From: Crocodylus rhombifer
Taxonomy: Eukaryota; Chordata; Crocodylia; Crocodylidae
Assembly (NCBI GenBank): GCA_038503035.1
Contig: JAVSML010021635.1
Coordinates: forward strand, 426,983-490,982
Direction: 5' to 3'
Length of the DNA: 64,000 nt
The notes below the pieces were generated by a model that worked only from the letters and a program-made list of their open reading frames with translations, was not told the origin of the DNA and searched no databases. Of the stretch, positions 39,414 to 50,039 are shown piece by piece. Numbering within the stretch: the first letter of the stretch is position 1; each line of letters starts with the position of its first letter. Made by a program: the position numbers and the translations under genes.

Positions 39414-39728
39414 GCAGTATTCATTTATTTCATCTTTTAGCCAAGATATAAACACTGCAAGAATGAAAGAAAATGTCGTTGAAATAGCAAAATACTTCCA
39501 TAACAACAAGTTTGCTTCAGCTGTACAGAAGGTAGCTGGAGTCCAAGCTAATTCTCCCCCAAAATGTACAATGGAACTCAGTGGTTGAATGCTTTGAGCT
39601 ATTTATTAAGAACTGGCCTATTCTAGTGACCATCTGTGAAGAAAATGGTGATAAAATTGATGGAACTATCACAGCTAGAGTATTCAGCATTGACTAAGGA
39701 AAATGTAGAAAATATGCTACATATTTTG

Positions 39729-40773
39729 CCAATATGCCAATTGGCTGAAGGACCGCACCCAGAGAGCGGTGGTGGACGGGTCATTTTCGACCTGGAGGGA
39801 TGAAGGCAGTGGGGTCCCTCAGGGCTCAGTCCTTGGGCCTGCAATGTTCAACATCTTCATCAGCAACTTGGACGAGGAGGTGAAAAGCACTTTGTTCAAA
39901 TTTGTGGATGACACTAAGATGTGGGGAGAAGTGGGCATGCTAGAAGGGAGGGACAGGCTGCAATTGGATCTGGACAGGTTAAAGGGGTGGGTGGATGAAA
40001 ATAAGATGGGATTCAGTACTGACAAGTGCAAGGTACTGCACCTAGGGAGAAAGAACCAGCAGCATACCTACAGGCTGGGGAACTCCCTTCTCGTCAGTAC
40101 AGAGGCAGAAAAGGATCTTGGAGTCATTACAGACTCCAAGATAAACATGGGCCACCAATGTGGGGATGCAGTCAGGAAGGCTAAGCGCATCTTGTCATGC
40201 ATCCACAGATGCATCACAAGCAGGTCCAAGGAGGTAATCCACCCCCTCTATGCAACACTGGTCAGGCCGCAGTTGGAGTACTGCATCCAGTTCTGGGCAC
40301 CGCACTTCAGGAGGGAATTGGACAACGTGGAGAGGGTCCAGAGGAGGGCCACTTGCATGGTCAGGGGGCAGCAGGAGAAGCTACGAGACCTGAACCTGTT
40401 CAGCCTCCACAAGAGAAGGCTGAGAGGGGATCTACTGGCCGTCCATAAACTGGCCAAGGAAGACCAGCAGGCAATGGGAAAGTCCCTGTTCCCCCAAGCA
40501 CTACTGGGAGTAACAAGGAATAATGACCACAAGTTGATTGAGAGTAGGTTCAGGCTAGACATCAAGAGGCACTACTTCACAGTCAGGGTGGCTAGGATCT
40601 GGAACCAACTTCCAAAGGAAGTGGTGCTCATTCCTACCCTGGGGGTCTCCAAAAGGAGGCTAGACAGACACCTTGCCAAGGTCGTTTGACCCCAGCATTC
40701 TTTCCCGCCCATGGCAGGGGATCGGACTTGATGATCTGCTCAGGTCCCTTCCAACCCTACCAACTACAAAACT
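39729..40773 (+). mobile_element. Younger CR1 LINE, 5'-truncated, with an open RT C-terminus
   Basis: From the NWLKDRTQRAVVDG segment (about 39738) to the stop at 40689 the frame is open for about 317 codons. Segments are GVPQGSVLGPAMFNIF, KFVDDTKMWGE (FVDD replaces the usual FADD), KCKVLHLGRK, EKDLGVITDSK, LERVQRRAT-like DNVERVQRRAT, LNLFSLHKRRLRGDLL and ARIWNQLPKEVV. The 3' UTR ends TTGATGATCTGCTCAGG and ACAAAACTATG. It interrupts the hAT transposase and is flanked by an imperfect duplication, ATGCTACATATTTTG (39714-39728) and ATGCTGAATATACTA (40774-40788). It lacks the endonuclease and N-terminal RT parts, so it is not autonomous. Confidence 0.93.
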
Positions 40774-42124
40774 ATGCTGAATATACTAAAACCTATTTCC
40801 ATAGCCTTGGACAAACTACAGAAAGATTGTTGGTGTATTGTGGATGCTGCTGAAATTAGGAAAGTACCCCCCCAAAAAATGATGAAGCAAGAAATACCCA
40901 ATAGCAAAGTTAAACTGCAGGCAGTAAAACAGCAGATGGATCAAGCACCTATTCCACATCATTTTATTGCCATTATTCTTAACACAAAGTACCAGGTTAG
41001 ATGCCTAAGTGCCAAAGAAGAAAATGCTGCTATTACATGGGAATGTACTAATCATGCCAACCATAATAAATTTCAGGGCTAGAGGTGAACCATTTAAGCA
41101 GTTCATATTTCTAGAAGATATTTTAAAGGAAGTCACATCACCAAACTGGTGGAAGTCGCTAGCAAAGCACCTGGAAACAGAATCAGTTATAGTGCTAAGC
41201 CAGCTTTTACCAGTAGTCGCCTTTTTTACAAGTACAGAAAGAATATTTTTTTCATTTGGACTGGTTCATTCAAAGTTGAGAAATCAACTGGGAGTTGAAA
41301 AAGCAGGAAAGCTTGTTTTTTCTCTTCCATTTATGAATAAAAAGTGGGAGAAGTATGAGATGTACAAGTTCTAAAAACTTAAAAAAGAGTAAACATTTTC
41401 AATACAGTCGAAGTAAAAAAATGACCGTCTCTTTTTAAAAAGAGTTAGGCAAGTAGGAGCTTGAACTCAAATTACTTTCACATGGGCTTTTAAGAAAATT
41501 TTCCCCAGGGTGATCCAAAATAATTGGTTTAATCTAGTAACCGCAGTTCACACTTTCAATACCATAACAGTTAATACTAGCGTTTAATACATTAGTTAGT
41601 TGTAAATGTGTACTGTGCTTCAACTGAAAAGTTTGTATCCAAAATATTAAAGATTTGCTTAATAAATTCAAAGCATTGGGGGGGTTTAATTAAATTTAAG
41701 TTGCCATCTTAATGTGGCTTGACACAAATGTGAACAAAAAGTTAATCATCTAGTAAATAACAAATACACATTTCACCACTTAACGCATAAAATGTTGGAC
41801 TTCTAACAATCCAAATATATTCAGATCTATGTACAGATTCTATATATAGACCTTAACATAATCTATCTAATCAATATATAGATATATGTGTGTACACCTA
41901 GGAAACATATGTACCAACCAAGTCTACTGTACAAATTGTATCTAGCTATAAAACATTTTAATTGTTGTATTAACCAATGAATATACAGCTTTTTGTAAAA
42001 AAGAAAACAACAAATACGTACAATGGGAAAGCTGATAAAAATCAGTCATTTAAATCAGGCTTTTGGCCTCCTGATTTAATATTTAAATGAACTTGATTTA
42101 AATCAATCCACCCTGCTGTTACCT

Positions 42125-42295
42125 GAGAAAGGTAGTTAGCCATGTTACTATAAAATAAGTCAGAAGACAGGGTAGGTATATGCACCTTCATCTAAAAGGC
42201 AGGGAAGACTTAGTTACCTTTACAGACTGATTAAGATCTATATATAGAGCACAAGCTTTCATGGGCTGAAGCCAACTTTGTTAGAATCTGTTACC
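42125..42295 (+). repeat. Degraded sauropsid interspersed repeat
   Basis: TAGTTAGCCATGTTACTATA and, further on, ACAAGCTTTCATGGGCTG recall a very common turtle and crocodilian repeat; 53510-53645 looks like the same family on the other strand. I cannot name its class. Confidence 0.45.
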
Positions 42296-42299
42296 TGAA

Positions 42300-42400
42300 A
42301 CGTTTGACCCCAGTACTCTTTCCTGCCATGGCAGGGGGTCGGACTAGATGATCTACTCAGGTCCCTTTCTGACCCTAGAAACTATGAAACTACTATGAAA
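42300..42400 (+). mobile_element. CR1 3' tail
   Basis: TTTGACCCCAGTACTCTTTC, CATGGCAGGGGGTCGGACTAG and AACTATGAAAC match the 3' UTR of the CR1 at 39.7-40.8 kb. Only the end is present. Confidence 0.85.
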
Positions 42401-43662
42401 CATATGGTACAAGAGAGGAATGAAGTGGACTGAAGTTTTAAGTGACCTGTGGATCAGTGATCCTGCCAATTCATATAACCTTTTTTTCTGACATGAAGAA
42501 AAGCTTCTAACAGCAGACCTGCTGCTGCCCAAGTATGACCTGAGGAGCAAAGGACCTAGGACCTTTTAAAGGCGAGACAGAAGAATGACCAACTTTTCTA
42601 GAGAATGCAATTCCAGGTTGCACAAAGTCTTTCGAATCATTTTGAAGAAGTTCACCAAAAACAGCTACAGGACAAAGAACCTACTAAAGACATGGAGTAA
42701 AGTTATTTCTCAAGTCAGAATGAGCATGGCTTATGATAAAATTAGTTGCTTTTTCTCTGGATGTTAAGAAAGGGATACATAAGTCTCTTGAACAGTAGCA
42801 AAACCTGTGTCACACCCTCCTGTCTAACAGCACAATATTAAGATCCTGAAAGTTGGCCTGATCCCACAGGGCAACACAAACAGCACAGAGAATGATACTC
42901 TTTTTAAAAATCTATACTCAATAGAAATATTCCTTTGTATTTACAAAACTTATATTATGATAGAGTCAGAGTCAATCTTTTTACATTAGTTTATTTCCTA
43001 AGTCACAGTAGTGTCTGAGGTAGTACTACTTTCTCCATTTAGGCTTCATCCTAATCATTAAACCAGAAATACAGTCTCATCAATCTTAAAATACATACTT
43101 TTTAACTTCATCCTACAATATCTGGAACCTAAATAGTACTGAGCAAAGAGGAATAAAACCTTGATATAAAGAAAGGTAAAAGTGAAATGCATAAAGTAAA
43201 GAAACACAAAAAGTTAAGAAGCAATATTAAGTTACTTTCCTCTGTGCTACTAATGTAGGGAAGAAATACTTTAAGCACGGATATCTTCTCTTCACAAAAA
43301 ATGTAAATATAAGGTTTAAGAATTTCCAACAGTTGAATACACAAAATAAAGTACCTTTTTCCTGGCACACAGTATGCCCCCAGATATAATGCACAACTTG
43401 TTGCTGAAAGGCAGAACAAAGAAAAAAGATTTTTTTTCAGATATGGCTGCATAATTTAACTGCATTAGGTGAGTCAGCCTAATCTTCAGCTGTTTTCACT
43501 CTCCGTTTTCTGCACAACTAAAGCTGAATTTCTAGCTGCTGCTAGTCTCAAAATCTTATGATTCTGAAAAGAGCTAAAGAGTTAAAAGGTGCAGACAGAA
43601 GTACAGCTTTAATTCCCAGCTGTAATTCAGAACAATTTTTGGAAAGCATTCCGAGTTACAAC

Positions 43663-44556
43663 CAGGCATCTGGGTTTTCCATTTCCAACTGAAAAACAGA
43701 GTAAAACGCAGATTTTCCCCCTTACTGGAGTAAAACATGGATTTCTCATTTTAGCAGAGAAACCCACAGATTTTCCAGTTTTGCCACAAGCCTTCTGCAG
43801 GCTGGCAGGAGTTCCAGCCCACAAGGTGTTGCGAGGGAGCAGGAGGAGGCAGTCAGGCAGGGGGTACCATGTCTGTATATGCACGTGGCATCCAGGCAGC
43901 TTGGAGAGCAGCTCCTCCAGGAAAGTGGCAGTGGGAATAAAGGTTCCCATAGGGAGGGAGCTGGGCAGGGCTGGGACTGGGACTGCTGTACACCCAGGCA
44001 GTGCATGGGCCTTGGGGCCGCAGCAGGGAGCAGGATGGGGCCACAGGCAACTCGTTCAGGGGATGGGGTGTGGAGCCGACTCCCTGCCACTGTGCACACT
44101 CCCAGAGAGCAGGGGGACCTGTGCCCCCTAGATCTCTGTGTGCGACAGGGGTGGATGCACGCTGTGGGCTTAAGCTCCAGTCCTGCTGCCCTCTGTCAGG
44201 GTCCCTGTAGCCTAACAGGTACAATCCAGCACTGTAGGGCAGAGCAGGGTTGCACAAAAAGGCTGCTTGCCACTGCAAGCTCCACACTGCCCTGGGGAGG
44301 CATCCCCCACGTGTGTGGCTGTAGCAGGGGTGGCAGCGGGGGTTGTGCCCCTTGCTTCTACCATGCGCATAGAAGACACATTGCCAGGTCACCATGGAGC
44401 TCACAACGGCAAGCAGCTTTCCCTCCAAGTGGTGCAAGGGGTGAGGGGCACCAGCAGGGCTGGGAGATGCTTTCATTTTAATCACAGATTTTGGGGGGTT
44501 TAAATCACAGAATTTGCCACTTTTTTTTTTTTTATCATGGAAAACCATGATCGCTA
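43663..44556. mobile_element. 894-bp non-autonomous hAT-like element carrying GC-rich arrays
   Basis: Left CAGGCATCTGGGTTTTCC and right GGAAAACCATGATCGCTA are inverted termini. The 8-bp duplication GTTACAAC is perfect (43655-43662 and 44557-44564). Inward of the ends are A/T-rich arms (ATTTTAATCACAGATTTTGG on the right). The middle 43780-44460 is very GC-rich, with degenerate repeats in both orientations, and produces long open frames on both strands, up to 231 codons, that are not genes. Confidence 0.9.
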
Positions 44557-44689
44557 GTTACAACATTACCCCAAAGCAAATAAAAGTTCACCGTTAGTGC
44601 AGTGGGGGTAGGGGGAAGTGGGGGAAGAGTATCTAGCTGTAGGCTGGGAGCCTGCAGCCATAACAATGGTCAGGGCTCTCCACTAGTGT

Positions 44690-44861
44690 TTGTTGTTTTC
44701 AGAATGGTGTTGGTGCTGAAGGTTGGGGTGGGTGAATTAGAGCCCCCCCCACCTTAGTGGGGACTCCAATACACCCATCCCACCCTCCAGGGGGGCTGAA
44801 AAACCCCCAGACTGAACTTCTTTTCCTCCCTTTCCCCCTTCCCATTCTGAAAACAGCAACA
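44690..44861. repeat. Inverted repeat around a G/C-tract loop
   Basis: TGTTGTTTTCAGAATGG (44690-44706) pairs with CCATTCTGAAAACAGCAACA (44842-44861), about 18 of 20 positions. The ~135-bp loop has its own C- and G-rich runs that can fold (44740-44800). It may be a small MITE; no target duplication was found. Confidence 0.6.
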
Positions 44862-45244
44862 AGCTGGGAGCTCTGTAGACACAAGTTACAAAAAACACTA
44901 CATTTTGAAACGTCTTAATTTGATACGTCATGCAATGAGAAGTCAGATTTTCATCTAATCAGCCATTTTTTAAGCTGTCTGCAGCCCTGCACTTGTGTTT
45001 GGTCACAGCTATAAACTGCTTTCTGTGGCCAGATCAGGCAAAAATTGTCACTGCTTTCTGCACCCAAAGTATCTAAGCTGAAGAGAGACTGAAAAGTAGC
45101 CAGCAGATAGCAAAGTTGCCCTAGCAAAGATTAGTCTGATTAGTGGAACAATCAAGACCATTAAAAAGAAGAGGCCATAACTGATACCTGTGGAGTACTG
45201 AACGATGAGACATTAAGTCCATTACCTCTCTCAGCTGATAAACC

Positions 45245-47274
45245 CAGGGATTTGAGTTTTCCTTTTCCCATGGAAAAACAGCGATAGCCGCGAATTTCCC
45301 ACTTTTGCAAAGAGCTCTGCAGGTGGCAGAGTTCCAGTCAGCAAGAGCTAATTGCAAAAAAGGGTGGGAAACCCCCAGCCCTATCCGGAGGGGAAGGAGA
45401 GGGGAAAAGGGTGGGCCCTGAGGCTCTCAGCCACCCAAGGCTTGGCTCAGGCTCACTGTTCATTCTTAGAGCCTAAGATAAGTGGGGCTTGCAGGAGATT
45501 GGGGCTGGGCTGGGGGATTGTGGGTCATGGTTGGGGCCACCAGCAGGGCTGAGCGGGGCCCTGGGTGGCAGGTGTGGGTGTGGGTGTGGGTGACTGCCAG
45601 GGCTGAGGGAAGAGCTAGTGGGGCAGGTGTGGGTGTGGNNNNNNNNNNGGCAGGTGTGGGTGTGGGCGACTGCCAGGGCTGAGGGAAGAGCTAGTGGGGC
45701 AGGTGGGGGGCAGTAGGTGTGGCTGAGAGAGCACGGAAGTGCTGGGGGAAGCCCCCCCATGGAGTGTCCATCACTGGCATATGGACCAAGAGCAGCATGC
45801 TATTGGCCCTTAAGGGAAGCTGCACAGGGAAGCAGAGCCCACTCAGGCTGACAGCACATCGCTCCTGGCAACAAACCACTGGCCAGGCAGGCACTCCATG
45901 TGGGGCTTTCCCCAACACCTCCCGCTCCCTCAGACCCCAGCCAGCTTTGTGCAGGAGTGGCCACAAAGCCAATGGCATGCTGTTGGCTTGAGCGGGCTCT
46001 GAGCTTCCCTGCACAGCTTCCCTGAAGGGCCAATGGTGTGCTGCTCCAGGTCCATGCAGCACCAGGTCCATGTGGCTTCAGGTCCATGCAGTCCATGTGG
46101 GCGGGCACTCCTGCAGGAAGCTAGCTGCGGTCTGAGGGAGTGGGGAGGTGTTCAGGAAAGCCCCATATGGAGTGCTTGCCCGGCTGGCAGTGTGTGGACT
46201 TGGAGTGGCGTGCTATCAGCCCTTCAGGGAAGCCACATGCAAGGAAGCGTGCACTGAGCCTGAGCAGGCCAACAGCTTGTGGCTCCTGGCCTATGCACTG
46301 CAGGGCTAGCTGGGCCAGGTGAGCTTCATGCCTCCATGTGTGGCTTCCCACAGGAGTGAAGGAAGCCCAACAAGGAGGTACAGGGCCCACTCGGCTGACA
46401 GCATGCAGCTCCCAGTCCATGCACTACAGGCTGGGCCTTGTCCAGGGGTGGGGGTGGAGCCGGCTCCCTGCTGCAGCACACACTCCCAGGAGGACAGGGG
46501 AAACCTGCACTCTCCAGATCTGTGCGCAGGGTGGGGGAAGGGCAGGTGTGTGCTGCAGGCTCATGCTTCCCATCTTGCTGCCTTCCCCCACGGCCTCTGC
46601 CCTGGGGCCAGTGTGTAAAACCCGGTGTGTGGCAGAGCACAGTGGGGCTGCACAGGAAAGCTACTTGCCACTGTGCTGCCCTGGCCACACTTCCCCTGTG
46701 TGCATGGGGGCAGCAGCACAGGGTTGTGCACATCACTGCTGCCCCCGCCTCCAGAGGAAGTGTGTCCAGGGCATCGCAGAGCTCACAGATGCAAGCAGCT
46801 TTCCTGCATGGTCCTGCTGTGCCCTGCCACGCTGAGTCATGCACGCTGCACTGAGGAGGCCCCAGGGGACAGCAGCAGGGCAGGAAGCATGAATCTGCAG
46901 CACACACCTGCCCTGCCCCCACCCCCCCCCACAGATCTGGGGGGCATGGGTTCCACCCTCCCCCCCCCCAGTGCACGCTGCAGCTGGGAGCCTTGCCCCT
47001 GCCCAAGCCCATGGCAGGCAGGCAGCAGTGGGGGAGATGGCTCCATGCTCCTTCTGCTGCAACAGCTGCTGACTTCTGTTGGGGGCAGGGAGCTGTAAAG
47101 CTGGGTCCTTGGCCCCATTGCTCTGGCAGCTGGGGGCCCCCTCCAGCAGGACCAGGTAGCAGGGAGGAAGGGGCACGAGTAGGGCGGGGGGGGCACCTTT
47201 AATTTTAATCACAGATTTTGGGGGGTTTAATCAGAGAATTTGAGATTTTTTATTACGGAAAACCAGGATCCCTG
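45245..47274. mobile_element. hAT-like element (or two joined copies) with long GC-rich arrays
   Basis: Left CAGGGATTTGAGTTTTCC and right GGAAAACCAGGATCCCTG match the termini of the 894-bp element, as does the right A/T-rich arm (AATCACAGATTTTGGGGGG). The interior 45350-47190 holds minisatellite blocks: a GTGGGTGTGGGTG tract, a ~76-bp unit on both sides of the assembly gap, and ~200-bp blocks in alternating orientation (45730-45880, 45890-46050 inverted, 46130-46310). The outer 8 bp do not match (GATAAACC and AAATACTA), so the right and left ends may come from different insertions. Confidence 0.7.
45639..45648. other. Assembly gap (10 N)
   Basis: Ten unknown bases within a tandem tract. The sequence before and after (GACTGCCAGGGCTGAGGG, then AGAGCTAGTGGGGCAGG) repeats, so the gap probably marks collapsed repeat units of unknown number. 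Confidence 0.95.
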
Positions 47275-47620
47275 AAATACTACATAATACCATAGCTGCT
47301 GCAACTGTGGAGCAGGAATCAAACCAGGATGTTTCCAACCCCAGCAAAAAAACAGCTCTCCCACTTAATACATACACCTCTATTTGGGGGAAGAGCAGCA
47401 AAGGGTGCTGATTTGGGGGTGAAAGGTGTGTGCGTTGTACATGAGAAAACAGGGTATGTTAAAAACAGCTGTGCTCCTGAGCCACACAAACAGGCCAGCA
47501 AACAGGCGCACTTGTCAAAGAGTGTGCTGGAGTTTGTGCAGGGAAGAGAGCAGCAGGGGCCAAAGACTCCACGCATCAGACTCAGAGGCTTCAGACAGAG
47601 TCTACAGAGCCCTCAGGTGA

Positions 47621-48800
47621 GTGTATAAGAGAAACTTTAATGGGGGTGGTGACTCAGAGCGCAGGCAGGGACCCTGCCCTGATGTTGCCTCCACCCAGGG
47701 CTCCACTGAGGCCTCCACCCAGAAAGAGCCCTTGGGTGGGTCAGCAGCACTCTGGCCCCCTGCCTACAGGGGTTGCCTGGCGGGTCCACAAGGGCCCGGG
47801 CGTAGTGGAGGGGCAGGAGGTCCCCTCACTTGTTTCACATATGCCCAGATTGAGGCCCTGGAGGGGCCGGTGAGGGAACTCCAGGCAGAGGTGAACAGGC
47901 TGCGGGGGATCAAGGTGATTGAGGTTGATGGGTACTTCCATTCTCTGCAGGTCCGCACACGTGAAGGGAAGGCATCACAGGAGAGAGCTGATGAGGCCAG
48001 ATGGCAGACAGTAACCTCGAGGACAAGACCTCGCAAAGCCAGGGCAAGTCCCTGTGTTCAGCTGGAGAACAGACTTGAGGCACTGGTGTCACTGCCAAAG
48101 ACCACAGTAGTAGAGGCCACACCAAGAGATACCACCAAGCCAATTGAGAGAGAACCAAGCAGCTGGAGAAGACATTGGGTCATTGTGGTAGGTGACTCCC
48201 TCCTGTGAGGAATGGAGGGAGCCATCTGCCACCCAGATCCCATGGAACGGGGAGGTATGCTGCCTGCCCGGAGCCCAGATTCGTGATGTCACAGCAAGGA
48301 TTCCAGACCTGATCAGGCCGACTACTATTCCATGGTCCTCATCCATGTGGGAACAAATGACACAGCCCAGAGTAGTCCAGGCAGGGTCATGAGTGACTAC
48401 ATGGAGCTGGGAACCAGGCTCAGAGGTTCAGAAGCACAGATGACCATTCTACCAGTCAGAGGTCAAGGATAGCACCACAGCAACTGCACTAGAGAAGTCA
48501 ATTCATAGCTTCGGAGCTAGTGTCATCGCACAGAATTTGGTTTCCTTGATCACGACCTGTACTTCCAGGATACGGCCTTGTTCGGGCAAGATGGACTACA
48601 TCTCTCTCCAGGAGGCAAGAGTCTCTTCTCTTACAGGTTAGCTGATCTCCTTCACAGGGCTTTAAAACTAGGTTCGTCGGGGGACAGGGATGATGATGAC
48701 AGGGAGAGACCAGATACAAAGAACCAAGAGTCATGCACTACAGCAGTTCAGGTAAGTAACAAGGGCCCCGCTAGGCAACAGAATGGGAGATTAGCAAGGG
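47621..48800 (+). pseudogene. CR1 ORF1 remnant with SGNH-hydrolase (esterase) domain
   Basis: After a Pro/Gly-rich leader, a coiled-coil-like segment reads YAQIEALEGPVRELQAEVNR. Hydrolase blocks follow in order: VVGDSLL with the nucleophile Ser (about 48187-48207), HVGTNDTAQ (about 48341-48367) and FGQDGLHLSPGG with the Asp/His pair (about 48581-48616). Esterase domains in CR1 ORF1 are known from this clade. At least two frameshifts and stops separate the blocks. Confidence 0.85.
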
Positions 48801-48829
48801 CATCTACTGGGGGGCTTAGATGCCTCTAC

Positions 48830-49455
48830 ATTGAAGCTAGGAGCATGGGGAACAAGCAGAAGGAACTTGCGCTCCTGCTTGCAAATAAAGAATTCGACCT
48901 GGTTGAGCTAACAGAAACCTGTTGGGATCTTACCCATGACTGGGCAGTGGGCATTGAGGGCTACAGGCTGTACACACAGGACAGAAAAAAAAGAGGGGGG
49001 AATTGCTCTCTATATTAAGGAACAATATACATCTTCCATAGTCATATTGGGACAAGAAGGGCAAATTGAGGTATTATGGGTCAAATTACTGGGGGCTGGG
49101 GAGAAAGAGACCTAGTAGGAGGGGTCTATTACAGACCCCCACACCAGGGGGATGAGTTAAACCTAGAATTCTCAAGGCAGCTCTCAGAGGCAGTGCGCTC
49201 AAAGGACCTGGTTGTCATGGGGGACTTAAACTTCCCAGACATCTGCTGGGAGAAGCAGGCAGCCTGGTCTGTCTGTTCACGTAAAATTTTTAACCTCCTT
49301 ACAGGACCTTCACCTATCACAGGGGTACATGTCCCCACCAGGGGTAATGCCTTGCTAGACTTGGTACTAGCCACAGGGGATGACTTGGTGGGGGATATGC
49401 AGGTACAAAGTAACCTAGGGGATAGTGACCACCAAAAGGTGGGGAAGATAACTAG
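48830..49455 (+). pseudogene. CR1 ORF2 endonuclease remnant
   Basis: Begins LRCLYIEARSMGNKQKEL, then DLVELTETCWD, the metal-binding Glu region as in other APE-type endonucleases. It continues after a frameshift with GVYYRPPHQGDE, VVMGDLNFPDICWE (GDLN at about 49220) and NLGDSDHQKV (SDH at about 49424). The core residues are still visible; the frame is not continuous. Confidence 0.85.
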
Positions 49456-50039
49456 TACGGCAGAAGTACTGGACTTCAGGAAGGCCAACTTTGGTAAACT
49501 CAGGAAATTAGTTAGGAAGGGACTGACTGGTAATAGCCTCGCAGAGATGGGAGTCCAGGAAGGGTGGGTGCTTCTCAAGGGACTAACCTTGCAGGCACAA
49601 AAAAAGACTATCCCAGTCCACATAAAGGGGGACAAAAAAGCAAAGAAACCCTCTTGGCTGAGCAGGGAAATCCAGGATAGCCTGGTGAGGAAAAAAGAGG
49701 TCTACATGCTATGGAAACAGGGGGCAGTCACCAAGGAGGAGTTCACCTGCTTGGCTCGAGCCTGCAGGGAAGCAGCGAGGAGAACCAAAGCAGAGATGGA
49801 GCTTAGGCTGGCAACAGAAGTCAAGGATAACAAAAAGTCATTTTTTTAAGTACACAGGCAGCAAAAAGAAAATGTAGGATAACTTAGGACCACTTCAGAA
49901 CAAGGACAACTGGTAACAGATAGGATGGCTAAAGCAGAGATTCTAAATGAATTCTTTGCATCCGTGTTCCTGGACATGAATACAAATACGCATCCTATTA
50001 GAACTTTAGGCAAGCCCAGGATAGATGCCAACCCACCAG

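Larger units (their letters stand above)
38500..41374 (+). pseudogene. hAT transposase remnant, interrupted by a hAT MITE and a CR1
   Basis: Frames shift, but order is preserved: DPSGNVHSAEYLKAERVN (about 38949-39003), SLLSDNTANVAKIKIDLEE (about 39043-39099, with the SDN Asp of hAT cores), ITYG | CSIHLFHLLAKI across the MITE insertion, VVEIAKYFHNNKF, IKNWPILVTICEE, DKIDGTITARVFSI, then after the CR1 ILKPISIALDKLQKD. The C-terminal hAT dimerisation region follows: WWKSLAKHLETES, FTSTERIFFSFGLVHSKLRN and LGVEKAGKLVFS (about 41140-41330). Many stops; inactive. Confidence 0.9.
36573..42115 (+). mobile_element. Autonomous-type hAT transposon, 5.5 kb with three nested insertions
   Basis: Left terminus CAGGGTAGATAAATATTGAT and right terminus TTTAAATCAATCCACCCTG are inverted. 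A perfect 8-bp duplication CTGTTACC lies immediately outside both ends (36565-36572 and 42116-42123). Removing the insertions at 37142-37473, 39132-39413 and 39729-40773 leaves about 3.9 kb, a normal size for an autonomous hAT element. The interior carries transposase remnants from about 38.5 to 41.4 kb. It lies antisense to ATG5. Confidence 0.93.

Noticed and set aside
43853..44548. 231-codon open frame (minus) and overlapping frames up to 200 codons (plus)
   Set aside because: They lie inside a hAT-like element with exact target duplication, on both strands at once, with composition explained by GC-rich repeats and no domain.
46326..47012. 228-codon open frame (minus) and several of 100-165 codons
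   Set aside because: Same reason: GC-rich repeat blocks of the 45.2-47.3 kb element.
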